The notes: generated by a model from the sequence alone, not told the origin. A stretch of 29,690 bases of DNA from Actinomycetes bacterium (GCA_023389745.1 JAEWED010000137.1:1-29690), one strand, 5' to 3'; positions 8,597 to 15,962 are shown, counted from the first letter of the stretch. Numbers and translations are program-made.

Positions 8597-9447
8597 TGTC
8601 CGTCGTTCTTGGCGGACGCGTCGGGGTAGGCGGAGGTGCCGGTCTCACCGGGCAGGGTCGGGACGATCGGCTGGAACGGGATCGGGACCAGCTCGTAGTC
8701 CGGGCGGTTCAGCGTCAGGTACAGCGACGACGACCGGATGCCGGCGAGCAGCACGGCCTGCTCCGGCGGGAGCTGCACCGTGATCAGCCCCGAGGACTGC
8801 TGCGGGGCCTGCTCGGCCGCTTCGCCCTCGGCGCCCTGGGCGACGGGCACCCCCAGGCTCTGTCCGACGGCGAGCACCTTGACGTTCTGGAAGGCGTAGA
8901 CGGCCGGGGTCTGCAGGATGTACCCACCGGCGCCGCCGCCGATCCCCTCGCCATCACCCTCACCCTCACCCTCACCCTTCTCCGGCTGCACACCGGCGAG
9001 GATGTTGACCGAGTCGCCCGGCTGCACGAGCCCGGCGACGCCGGCGGCGTCGTCGACCGAGATGGTGATCGCGACGTTGCCCTTGTCCAGGCTCGTCGAC
9101 TTGGACCCGGTCAGGTCGGAGTCGGCCACGAACATGTTCGAGGTGATGATCTCGCCACCACCGAGGTCGACCGAGGCGACCTGCTCGGCGATCTCCGCGT
9201 TGCGGCGCACGGCCTGTGCCGGCAGGTCGGCCTGGCGGCGCTTGTCGACGGTGATCTGCTGAGCGGCGAGGGCGGCGTCGGCGGACGTGCCCTTGGGGAT
9301 GGGGCCCTTGGCGACGAGCACGTCCACGAGCTGGTTCTTCGCGGCGTTCTCGTTCTCGACCCCCTTCACGTAGTTCATCGTGAGGAAGGCAGCGAGGCCA
9401 CCGATCACGACTGCCCCGATGAGGATGAGTGTTCTGCGTGAACTCAC
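8593..9447 (-). CDS. cpaB: CpaB/RcpC, SAF-domain Tad pilus assembly protein
   Basis: A 284-residue protein, first in the Tad operon. A single membrane anchor (residues 6-25, LILIGAVVIGGLAAFLTMNY) is followed by a SAF domain at about 42-105 (VLVAKGPIPKGTSAD through EIITSNMF) and a CpaB-type domain (ISVDDAAGVAGLVQPGDSVNIL). In Gram-negative Tad systems CpaB works with the outer-membrane secretin; an actinomycete has no secretin, so here it probably guides the pilus through the cell wall. A Gly/Glu run at about residues 157-167 comes from a hexanucleotide repeat. It starts with GTG, and GGAG lies about 9 nt upstream. Confidence 0.92.
   Translation of the reverse strand: MSSRRTLILIGAVVIGGLAAFLTMNYVKGVENENAAKNQLVDVLVAKGPIPKGTSADAALAAQQITVDKRRQADLPAQAVRRNAEIAEQVASVDLGGGEIITSNMFVADSDLTGSKSTSLDKGNVAITISVDDAAGVAGLVQPGDSVNILAGVQPEKGEGEGEGDGEGIGGGAGGYILQTPAVYAFQNVKVLAVGQSLGVPVAQGAEGEAAEQAPQQSSGLITVQLPPEQAVLLAGIRSSSLYLTLNRPDYELVPIPFQPIVPTLPGETGTSAYPDASAKNDGQ
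8955..8978. repeat. Hexanucleotide repeat CACCCT x4 inside cpaB
   Basis: Four perfect CACCCT units on the plus strand encode the Gly-Glu run of CpaB. Slippage would lengthen or shorten the loop by two residues per unit and keep the frame. Confidence 0.8.
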
Positions 9448-9513
9448 TGCGTCTCGCTCCGTTGCTGAGGGACTCTCTCCACCGCCATCGGTATGTGGAC
9501 GGCGTCCTAGATC

Positions 9514-9555
9514 AACTGATTCGACCGAAATCCGCGTGGGCTTAAAGAATCAGTT
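9514..9555. promoter_or_regulatory. Inverted repeat upstream of the Tad operon
   Basis: Perfect 9-bp arms AACTGATTC (9514-9522) and GAATCAGTT (9547-9555) are separated by 24 bp, 67 bp upstream of cpaB. A third half-site-like GAATCA lies at 9570-9575. A minus-strand TTTCGG -35-like hexamer (9525-9530) lies between the arms, but I see no well-spaced -10 box. This could be an operator for the pilus operon. Confidence 0.4.
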
Positions 9556-9641
9556 CGGCTGGGTTCGCAGAATCATCAGGGGGCCGGTCGGCCCAGCCCC
9601 GCGACGCACCGCGCGAGCGCCCTCGCCGACCCCGTGACGCG

Positions 9642-9672
9642 CAGGAGCCCCGCTCATCGAGCGGGGCTCCTG
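9642..9672 (-). terminator. rpsA terminator
   Basis: A perfect inverted repeat with 14-bp arms (9642-9655 and 9659-9672) around a 3-nt loop, 47 bp beyond the rpsA stop. It is very G+C-rich with no T-run, as is common for actinobacterial terminators. It separates rpsA from the Tad operon. Confidence 0.82.
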
Positions 9673-9719
9673 TCAGTGCATGGATGGGTTGTTCCCACCG
9701 GTTGCCGGTGGGCCCAGGA

Positions 9720-11102
9720 TCAGCCCTCGGCGTCGGCCTCGCCGGCTGCCTGGACGTCATCGGTCGCCTCGGCGCCCTCGGCCGGCAGCGGGTTGCCCTG
9801 CGGGTCGAGACCCTGCTCGGCGTAGTACTCCGCCCAGGCCTCCTGGCCCTCGGAGGTGCCGTCGAACTCGACGCCGGTGTAGTTGCCCTCGGCGTCGTAG
9901 TTCTGCTCACCGAAGTGCTGCTGGTACTCGGCGGCCACGATGCCACCCTCGGCGGCCTGCTTGATCGACAGCGAGATGCGGCGACGATCCAGGTCGAGGT
10001 CGATGATCTTGACCCACAGCTCCTCGGCCGGGGTGACGACCTGCTCGGGCAGGTCGACGTGGTGGGCGGACATCTCGGAGATGTGCACCAGACCCTCGAT
10101 GCCGTCGCCGACCTGGATGAACGCACCGAAGGGCACCAGCTTGGTGACACGGCCGTAGACCAGCTCGCCGACCTGGTGGTTCGAGGCGAACTCCTGCCAC
10201 GGATCCTGCTGGGTGGCCTTCAGCGACAGCGAGATGCGCTCGCGGTCGAGATCGACCTCGAGCACCTCGACCTCGACCTCGTCGCCGACTGCGACGACCG
10301 AGCCCGGGTGGTCGACGTGCTTCCAGGACAGCTCGGAGACGTGGATGAGTCCGTCCATGCCGCCGAGGTCGACGAAGGCACCGAAGTTGACGACGCTGGA
10401 CACGACGCCCTTGCGACGCTCGCCCGGCTTGAGGTTCGCCAGGAAGTCCTCGCGCTGCTCCTTCTGGGTCTCCTCGAGCCAGGCACGACGGGACAGGACC
10501 ACGTTGTTGCGGTTCTTGTCGAGCTCGATGATCTTGGCCTCGAGGGTCTTGCCCACGTAGGGCTGCAGGTCGCGCACACGACGCAGCTCGACCAGCGACG
10601 CCGGCAGGAAGCCGCGCAGGCCGATGTCGATGATGAGGCCGCCCTTGACGACCTCGATGACCGGGCCGGAGACGACGCCGTCGTCCTCCTTGACCTTCTC
10701 GATGGTGCCCCAGGCACGCTCGTACTGGGCGCGCTTCTTGGAGAGGATCAGGCGACCCTCCTTGTCCTCCTTCTGGAGGACGAGCGCCTCGACCTCGTCG
10801 CCGATCGAGACGACCTCGGAGGGGTCGACCTCGTTGCGGATCGAGAGCTCGCGGTTGGGGATGACGCCTTCGGACTTGTAGCCGATGTCGAGCAGGACCT
10901 CGTCGCGGTCGACCTTCACCACCGTGCCCTGGACCAGCTGTCCGTCCTCGACGGCGACCATGCTGGCTGCGTAGGCGTCGTCGAGCGAGACGTCACCGAG
11001 GTCGTCGAAGGTGATCTGGCGGGGAACGTATGCATCGTCGCCGATGGTTGCGACCGCGTCCTGCGGCTCGGCGTCTGCGGGTGTGGTGGTGGTGTCGGAC
11101 AC
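9720..11102 (-). CDS. rpsA: Ribosomal protein S1
   Basis: A 460-residue 30S protein that binds mRNA during initiation. Four S1 RNA-binding domains lie at about 54-124, 143-206, 228-296 and 313-382, each closing with an I-x-LS-type strand (RLILSKKR, NVVLSRRA, RISLSLKA, RRISLSIKQ). The first two diverge, as is usual for domains that dock on the ribosome. The C-terminal 75 residues are acidic and low-complexity. The frame is open upstream to 11699, but homology begins just after the GTG at 11102, which has GAAGAAG 7 nt before it, so that start is chosen. Four S1 domains is the usual actinobacterial arrangement. polA lies upstream with a methyltransferase gene between, and a strong hairpin follows. 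Confidence 0.95.
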   Translation of the reverse strand: MSDTTTTPADAEPQDAVATIGDDAYVPRQITFDDLGDVSLDDAYAASMVAVEDGQLVQGTVVKVDRDEVLLDIGYKSEGVIPNRELSIRNEVDPSEVVSIGDEVEALVLQKEDKEGRLILSKKRAQYERAWGTIEKVKEDDGVVSGPVIEVVKGGLIIDIGLRGFLPASLVELRRVRDLQPYVGKTLEAKIIELDKNRNNVVLSRRAWLEETQKEQREDFLANLKPGERRKGVVSSVVNFGAFVDLGGMDGLIHVSELSWKHVDHPGSVVAVGDEVEVEVLEVDLDRERISLSLKATQQDPWQEFASNHQVGELVYGRVTKLVPFGAFIQVGDGIEGLVHISEMSAHHVDLPEQVVTPAEELWVKIIDLDLDRRRISLSIKQAAEGGIVAAEYQQHFGEQNYDAEGNYTGVEFDGTSEGQEAWAEYYAEQGLDPQGNPLPAEGAEATDDVQAAGEADAEG

Positions 11103-11176
11103 GTAGAGGCTTCTTCGATACTCGAGGGATGGGCCGAGGCCCACCGGGCGCGCAGGTTGCGCGAACCGGAGAGACC

Positions 11177-11206
11177 AGGCTACCCCTCTCGACGACCGAG
11201 CCGAAA
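11177..11206 (-). promoter_or_regulatory. Candidate rpsA promoter
   Basis: On the minus strand, -35 TTTCGG (11201-11206) and -10 TAGCCT (11177-11182) are 18 bp apart, leaving a leader of about 70 nt before the GTG. The -35 hexamer is identical to those upstream of hisI and trpB. Confidence 0.5.
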
Positions 11207-11256
11207 GCCCTGCCCGGCGCAGCGTCGTGCGGCGCTCCCCCGACGGCGCGCCGACG

Positions 11257-11282
11257 GCCCGCCCCCGGTCCCGGCGGCGGGC
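11257..11282 (-). terminator. Possible terminator after the methyltransferase gene
   Basis: Arms GCCCGCC (11257-11263) and GGCGGGC (11276-11282) enclose a 12-nt loop directly beyond the methyltransferase stop and upstream of the rpsA promoter. Confidence 0.45.
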
Positions 11283-11284
11283 GG

Positions 11285-12148
11285 TCAGGCCGGGGGACGG
11301 GAGGCGAGGAGCAGGAACTCCGGGGTCTCGACCGTCGGCACGGCCCTGCCGTACTCGCCCGGGGTGACCGACCAGATGTCCTCGACGTGCAGCTCGCAGC
11401 GCTCGGCGAGCATCCGCAGCTCGCGGGGCGTGTAGCAGGTGGTCCACAGCTCGGCGGGCACCGTGACCCCCGAGGTGTCGCGGATCTCGGTGTGCTCGTG
11501 GTTCACGGCGCTCGCTGCGTCGAAGGAGTCCTGGTCCTCGAGCCAGCGCACCTGGAAGTACGACGAGAAGGCCGAGACCGCCGCTCGTCCCCCCGGAACC
11601 AGTGCAGCGCGGATCCCCTGCAGCACCGCGGTGTCGAGGCCGAGGTTCTGCGGATCCGACGCCGGCGTCGGGCCGCCGAGCCCGAACGCTCCCTGGCACA
11701 GCGAGATCGCCGCGTCGACCCCGCCCTCGGGCCGCAGCGAGGCGTCGAGACGGGCGTCCCCGACCATCGCCCGGGCATCGGCACGGTGGAACTCGGTCAG
11801 CTCGGCCAGGCCCTCCCGTTCGGCGATCTCGCGGGCGACCGACACGAAGCGCTCGCTGATGTCGACGCCGATCGACCGGATGCCACGGCGGGCGAGCGCG
11901 AGGCAGTGCCGACCCGGCCCGCAGCCGACGTCGAGCACGGTCATCCCCGGCTCGAGCCCGAGCGCGTCGATCAGGAACGTGACCTCCTGATCGGTCCCCA
12001 TCGTGAAGGAGTACCGCAGGTACGCCGGCCCGACGTGGTCCGCGATGTCCTCGAACCAGTGACGTTCTGGCCCGCTCCCTTCGCTGCCAGAGGGGCTCAT
12101 CCCTTCGCTGCCAGAGGGGCTCATCCCTTCGCTGCCGGAGGGGCTCAT
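11285..12148 (-). CDS. Class I SAM-dependent methyltransferase
   Basis: A 287-residue Rossmann-fold methyltransferase. Motif I is VLDVGCGPGRHCLALARRG, motif II ends in the acidic GVDIS, and a post-motif FHRADARAM follows. SAM binding is therefore clear, but the substrate is not; UbiE/Methyltransf_25-type small-molecule enzymes look similar. The ATG at 12148 overlaps the polA stop as ATGA, so the gene is coupled to polA. A 24-bp tandem repeat places further in-frame ATGs at 12124 and 12100, giving an N-terminus of repeated SPSGSEG(M). A GTG at 12166 is also possible but lies inside polA. The mature domain begins near WFEDIADHVGPAYLRYSF. Confidence 0.85.
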   Translation of the reverse strand: MSPSGSEGMSPSGSEGMSPSGSEGSGPERHWFEDIADHVGPAYLRYSFTMGTDQEVTFLIDALGLEPGMTVLDVGCGPGRHCLALARRGIRSIGVDISERFVSVAREIAEREGLAELTEFHRADARAMVGDARLDASLRPEGGVDAAISLCQGAFGLGGPTPASDPQNLGLDTAVLQGIRAALVPGGRAAVSAFSSYFQVRWLEDQDSFDAASAVNHEHTEIRDTSGVTVPAELWTTCYTPRELRMLAERCELHVEDIWSVTPGEYGRAVPTVETPEFLLLASRPPA

Positions 12149-12159
12149 CCCTTCGCTGC
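12077..12159. repeat. 24-bp tandem repeat, about 3.5 copies, over the polA/methyltransferase junction
   Basis: Units lie at 12077-12100, 12101-12124 and 12125-12148, with an 11-bp partial copy at 12149-12159. The first two are identical and the third differs at one base. Read on the minus strand, each unit carries the GCAGCGAAGGGATGA segment that forms the last polA codons plus stop and the methyltransferase ATG. The array therefore repeats the translational junction. Confidence 0.92.
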
Positions 12160-14826
12160 GGCCCACGAGGGCCCGTGGGACAGGTTCACCTCGAGCGGGA
12201 CCCGCAGGTCGAACGCCGCGGACATGGCGTCGAGCACGACCTCGTCGGCACGCTCGCGCTCCTCGGGCGGCACCTCGAGGATCACCTCGTCGTGCACCTG
12301 GAGGATCAGGCGGCTGCGGAGGTCGCTCGCTTCGAGGGCCGCATCGAGTCGGACCAGCGCGACCTTGAAGATGTCGGCGGCGAGCCCCTGGATCGGGGCG
12401 TTCATCGCCTGGCGCTCCCCCGCCATGCGCACGTTTCGCTGACCCGAGGCCAGCTCGGGGATCTTGCGTCGACGTCCGAAGACGGTCTCGGTGTAGCCGC
12501 GCTCGCGGGCCTCTTCGACGGTGCGCTCCATGAACGCCTTCACGCTGGGGAACGCCACGAAGTAGGCGTCGAGGATCTCCTGGGCCTCTCCGGTCGGGAT
12601 GCCGAGACGCTGGCCGAGCCCGTAGGCCTCCATGCCGTAGGCCAGCCCGTAGGAGACCATCTTCGACTTCGAGCGCTGGGCGTGGGTGACGTCCTGCGCG
12701 TCGACGCCGAAGATCCGTGCCGCAGTGCTGGAGTGGATGTCCTGACCGGTCGTGAACGCCTCGATCAGGCCCGGGTCCTCGGCCAGGTGGGCGATCACCC
12801 GCAGCTCGATCTGGTTGTAGTCCGCCACCAGGAACTCGTAGCCCTCGGCCGGCACGAAGGCCTCGCGGAAGCGCCGGCCCTCGTCCGAGCGCACCGGGAT
12901 GTTGTGCAGGTTCGGCGCGTCCGAGGACAGCCGACCCGTGCGGGCGACCGTCTGGTTGAACGTCGCATGGATGCGCCCGTCCGCGGCGACCTCGGCGATC
13001 AGGCCCTCGCCGTAGGTCGACCGGAGCTTCTCGACCTCTCGGTAGCGCAGCAGGTGCTCGATGATCGGGTGCTCGTCACGCAGCTTCTCGAGCGTCGCCT
13101 GGTCGGTCGAGTAGCCCGTCTTGGTCTTCTTGCCGGGGGTCAGACCGAGCTTGTCGAACAGGATCGTGCGCATCTGCGGCGTCGAGTTGACGTTGAAGTC
13201 CTCGCCCGCCGCTTCGACGATCGCGGCCCGCTCGGACTCCGCTTCTGCGGTGAGGGAGTCGTAGAGCCCCCGCAGGACGTCGATGTCGACCGCGATGCCG
13301 AGGTGCTCCATCTTCGCCAGCACCCGGACCAGGGGCACCTCGATGTCGTCGTTGAGTCCCGTGAGGCCGTGGGCCTCGAGCGACTTCGACAGCGGCTCGA
13401 CCAGCTTGGCGACGGCGAGGGCGTCGCGGGCGGTGACCTGAGCGACCGACGAGCCGCCCCCGTCGAAGTCGAGCTGGCCCTCGGGGGCGGACCGGTCGTC
13501 CGCGAGCTCGAGCTCGGCGTGTCGTCGCAGCAGCTCGGCGAGCCCGTAGAGCGTGCCGGCCGGGTCGAGCAGATAGGCGGCCAACTTGGTGTCGAGGTGC
13601 AACCCGGTCATGTCGGCACCCATGTCGAGCAGCGAGCGAACCAGCGGCTTGGCGTCGTGCGCCGCGACCTGCGCCGTGCCGCTCAGCACCGCGCCCAGCT
13701 CGTCGACGAGGTCCCCCAGCAGATCGCCGGGGATCCACGCGACCTCGGCGAGCCCGGCGTCGGTCACGACGGCGAGCCCCTCGAGCGCGCTGCGACCCGG
13801 GGTGCCGGTCCAGGCGCCCGCGACGGCGACGGACTCATGGCCGGCGAGCCCTCCGAGCACCGCGACGGCCTCGTCACGGGTGTCGACGACGGTGACCTCG
13901 GCCTCGAGCACCTCGACCGCCGGCAGCTGCGCGGCCCCGCCGTCGCCGAAGCGGTCGGGGAACGCCTCGGGCAGCCTCGGCACGAGCGAGGGGAACTCGA
14001 GGAACTTGAACAGCTCGAGCACCTCGTCGGTGTCGAAGTCTCCCTGCACGAGCGCCTCGGGCGACACGTCGAGATCGACGTCGCGCACGAGGGTCATCAT
14101 CTCGACGTTCGTGCGGGCCTGCTGCTCGTGGGCGGTCAGGTTCTCGCGCAGCTTCGGCGTCTGCTCGTCGACGTTCGCGAAGATGCCGTCGAGGTCGCCG
14201 TACTTGTTGATCAGCTTGGCGGCGGTCTTCTCGCCCACCCCGGGCACGCCGGGCAGGTTGTCCGAGGGATCGCCACGCAACGCGGCGTACGAGACGTACT
14301 GGTCCGGCCGGACGCCGGTCCGCTCGAAGATGCCGGCCTCGTCGTAGAAGGCGTAGTCCGACACACCCCGCTTGTTGTAGAGCACCCGGATGTGCGGGTC
14401 CCGCACGAGCTGGTAGCTGTCACGGTCACCGGTGACGATGATGACGTCGTCGCCGGCTGCCTCGGCCTGCATCGCGAGCGTCGCGATGACGTCGTCGGCC
14501 TCGAAGCCTGGCTGCGTGATCACCGGCAGCTTGAGGGTGTCGACGACCTGACGGACCAGGCCCATCTGCTGGCGCAGGATGTCGGGGGTGGCGTCGCGGT
14601 TCGCCTTGTAGGTGTCGACCTTCTCGTGCCGGAAGGTCTTCTGCGGCAGGTCGAAGGTGACCATGATCCGATCCGGCTGGTGGTCGCGGACCAGGTTCAG
14701 CAGCATCGACGTGAAGCCGAACACGGCGTTGGTGACCTGCCCGGACGCCGTGGCCATGTCGGTCGGCAGGGCGAAGAACGCCCGGTACGTCAGAGAGTTC
14801 CCGTCGATCAGCATCAGCGTCGGCAC
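12145..14826 (-). CDS. polA: DNA polymerase I
   Basis: An 893-residue repair and Okazaki-fragment polymerase. Residues 1-290 are the 5' nuclease (MLIDGNS, VTFDLPQKTFR, GFEADD, TGDRD, and the helix-hairpin-helix GVPGVGEKTAAKL). Residues 310-480 are a 3'-5' exonuclease fold that has lost its first DxE motif (VAVAGAWTG), so proofreading is expected to be absent. Residues 500-893 are the polymerase: motif A VADYNQIELR with Asp669, the O-helix RSKSKMVSYGLAYGM with Arg718, Lys722 and Tyr726, and motif C HDE at 845-847. The GTG at 14826 is chosen because a -10 box lies 7 nt upstream; an ATG four codons later is an alternative. Its stop overlaps the downstream methyltransferase start. Confidence 0.97.
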   Translation of the reverse strand: MPTLMLIDGNSLTYRAFFALPTDMATASGQVTNAVFGFTSMLLNLVRDHQPDRIMVTFDLPQKTFRHEKVDTYKANRDATPDILRQQMGLVRQVVDTLKLPVITQPGFEADDVIATLAMQAEAAGDDVIIVTGDRDSYQLVRDPHIRVLYNKRGVSDYAFYDEAGIFERTGVRPDQYVSYAALRGDPSDNLPGVPGVGEKTAAKLINKYGDLDGIFANVDEQTPKLRENLTAHEQQARTNVEMMTLVRDVDLDVSPEALVQGDFDTDEVLELFKFLEFPSLVPRLPEAFPDRFGDGGAAQLPAVEVLEAEVTVVDTRDEAVAVLGGLAGHESVAVAGAWTGTPGRSALEGLAVVTDAGLAEVAWIPGDLLGDLVDELGAVLSGTAQVAAHDAKPLVRSLLDMGADMTGLHLDTKLAAYLLDPAGTLYGLAELLRRHAELELADDRSAPEGQLDFDGGGSSVAQVTARDALAVAKLVEPLSKSLEAHGLTGLNDDIEVPLVRVLAKMEHLGIAVDIDVLRGLYDSLTAEAESERAAIVEAAGEDFNVNSTPQMRTILFDKLGLTPGKKTKTGYSTDQATLEKLRDEHPIIEHLLRYREVEKLRSTYGEGLIAEVAADGRIHATFNQTVARTGRLSSDAPNLHNIPVRSDEGRRFREAFVPAEGYEFLVADYNQIELRVIAHLAEDPGLIEAFTTGQDIHSSTAARIFGVDAQDVTHAQRSKSKMVSYGLAYGMEAYGLGQRLGIPTGEAQEILDAYFVAFPSVKAFMERTVEEARERGYTETVFGRRRKIPELASGQRNVRMAGERQAMNAPIQGLAADIFKVALVRLDAALEASDLRSRLILQVHDEVILEVPPEERERADEVVLDAMSAAFDLRVPLEVNLSHGPSWAAAKG

Positions 14827-14839
14827 GTCGCCGACAGTA
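14827..14839 (-). promoter_or_regulatory. polA -10 box, leaderless layout
   Basis: TACTGT at 14834-14839 on the minus strand lies 7 nt before the GTG. No Shine-Dalgarno sequence is visible. Confidence 0.45.
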
Positions 14840-14862
14840 CAGCCGCGCGGATCGGCGCGACT

Positions 14863-14879
14863 GCGCCCACCAGGGGCGC
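14863..14879 (-). terminator. Possible terminator after the ANTAR regulator gene
   Basis: GCGCCC (14863-14868) and GGGCGC (14874-14879) form a hairpin between the regulator stop and the polA -10 box, consistent with polA having its own promoter. Confidence 0.42.
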
Positions 14880-14902
14880 TGATCAGGGCCGCGCTGCGCC
14901 GC

Positions 14903-15478
14903 TCAGGGGGTGAGCGTGCCCGCCAGCACCTCGTCCGCGACGACCCGCATCTGACGACGCGACGACATCGCCTGCTTCTGCAGGAACTCGAACGCCGCCT
15001 GCTCGTCGAGACCGTGCCGGTCCATCAGCAGGCCCTTCGCCCGGTCGAGCAGCTTCCGCGTCTCGAGGCGCTCCTCGGCGTCGTGGATCTGGTCGAGCAG
15101 CGCCCGTTCCGCCCGGAACCGTGCGATGGCGACCTCGATCGCCGGGGCGAGGTCGTGGCGTTCGAACGGCTTCACGACGTAGCCGTGCACACCGGCGTCG
15201 CTGGCCTCCTCGATCAGCTCCCGCTGGGAGAAGGCCGTGACCAGGACGACTGCGGTGAGGTGCTCCTGGTTGATCTCACGGGCCGCCGAGATCCCGTCGA
15301 GACCCGGCATCTTGATGTCGAGCAGTGCGACGTCGGGCTGGTGCTCGCGCACGAGGGCGACGGCCTCGTCGCCACGGCCGCACTCGGCGACCACCTCGTA
15401 CCCCTCTTCCTCCAGGAGCTCCCGGAGGTCCATGCGAATGATGGCTTCGTCTTCTGCGACGACGACTCTGGTCGGCAC
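14903..15478 (-). CDS. pdtaR: ANTAR-domain response regulator (PdtaR type)
   Basis: A 191-residue cytoplasmic regulator. The receiver domain (1-120) is complete: acidic pocket Glu9/Asp10, phospho-acceptor Asp54 in LLDIKMPG, Thr81 and Lys103. An ANTAR RNA-binding helical domain follows at about 128-187 (RKLLDRAKGLLMDRHGLDEQ and the AMSSRRQM segment). ANTAR proteins bind paired hairpins in nascent RNA and block termination. In mycobacteria PdtaR works with the kinase PdtaS, and there too the gene lies near polA. No kinase gene is present here. It starts with GTG after GAGGAAGG. A 16-bp x4 repeat and a TACACT -10 box lie upstream. Confidence 0.93.
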   Translation of the reverse strand: MPTRVVVAEDEAIIRMDLRELLEEEGYEVVAECGRGDEAVALVREHQPDVALLDIKMPGLDGISAAREINQEHLTAVVLVTAFSQRELIEEASDAGVHGYVVKPFERHDLAPAIEVAIARFRAERALLDQIHDAEERLETRKLLDRAKGLLMDRHGLDEQAAFEFLQKQAMSSRRQMRVVADEVLAGTLTP

Positions 15479-15538
15479 CGTTGCCTTCCTCGTTCCTGCT
15501 GCGGCCTGCTGCGGACCTCGATCACTGCTGGACGGTCG

Positions 15539-15544
15539 AGTGTA
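15539..15544 (-). promoter_or_regulatory. Candidate -10 box of the ANTAR regulator
   Basis: TACACT on the minus strand would give a leader of about 55 nt. No TTG-type or TTTCGG -35 box is present. The tandem repeat ends about 31 bp upstream. Confidence 0.4.
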
Positions 15545-15575
15545 GGCGGGCGATGTTGCATCCGGGTTTCTCGCA

Positions 15576-15639
15576 CGTTGCAGAGCCCGCTCGTTGCAGA
15601 GCTCGCTCGTTGCAGCGCCCGCTCGTTGCAGCGCTCGCT
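15576..15639. repeat. 16-bp tandem repeat, four copies, upstream of the ANTAR regulator
   Basis: Units at 15576, 15592, 15608 and 15624 share CGTTGCAGnGCnCGCT. Only unit positions 9 (A, A, C, C) and 12 (C, T, C, T) vary. The array runs from the first base of the upstream gene's stop codon toward the regulator's promoter. It lies in the position expected for activator or repressor sites, or in an untranslated leader if transcription reads through. Confidence 0.9.
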
Positions 15640-15929
15640 CAGCGCCGTTTGGCCGACAGCTTGTCGAGCAGGTCGTCCTGTTCGGCCTCGAGCCGGGCGA
15701 TCGACTGGATCAGGTCGGTCCGGTGGCGGGCCATCGCGCTCGAGGTCCGCTCGGCGTCGCGGTGCTCCTCGTCGGCCAACGGGGTCTCGGAGACCATCGC
15801 CCGGATACGTGAGTCGTCGGTGATGTCCGCCAGATGCTCGAGCTGCTCGTCGGTGATCGTGAGCTCCTGTCGCAACGACGACAGTCGTCGCCCCACGGCT
15901 CGGAGACGTCGTTCGATCAGGAAGGACAC
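15639..15929 (-). CDS. Small charged, coiled-coil protein of unknown function
   Basis: A 96-residue protein rich in Arg, Glu, Leu and Ala with helical heptads throughout (RRLSSLRQELTITDEQLEHL, then IARLEAEQDDLLDKL), so mostly helical hairpin or coiled coil. It has no signal or membrane segment and no enzyme motif. I do not recognise a named family. The GTG at 15929 has TAGGAT exactly 6 nt upstream. The gene diverges from malQ with only 33 bp between starts and lies upstream of the ANTAR regulator, separated by the tandem repeat. Coding is supported by the promoter-start match and an even charge pattern. Confidence 0.72.
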   Translation of the reverse strand: MSFLIERRLRAVGRRLSSLRQELTITDEQLEHLADITDDSRIRAMVSETPLADEEHRDAERTSSAMARHRTDLIQSIARLEAEQDDLLDKLSAKRR

Positions 15930-15941
15930 GTCGACATCCTA
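15930..15941 (-). promoter_or_regulatory. Leaderless -10 box of the 96-residue gene
   Basis: TAGGAT at 15936-15941 on the minus strand, 6 nt before the GTG at 15929. Its -35 region would overlap the malQ start. Confidence 0.5.
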
Positions 15942-15962
15942 CGGGTGGGGCACACTTCGGAG

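Noticed and set aside
9504..9530. TTTCGG with TAGGAC as the cpaB promoter
   Set aside because: The spacer is only 15 bp and the -10 lacks the final T. The promoter may lie elsewhere in the gap.
11103..11699. N-terminal extension of rpsA by 199 codons
   Set aside because: It runs back into the methyltransferase gene, is Arg/Gly/Pro-rich, and S1 homology begins only after the GTG at 11102, which has its own ribosome site.
12175..14913. A 912-codon open frame antisense to polA
   Set aside because: polA is unmistakable on the other strand. The antisense product is a low-complexity Arg/Gly/His/Asp-rich string typical of G+C-rich shadow frames.
15576..15639. CRISPR array
   Set aside because: Units are contiguous 16-bp tandem copies with no spacers and no cas genes nearby.
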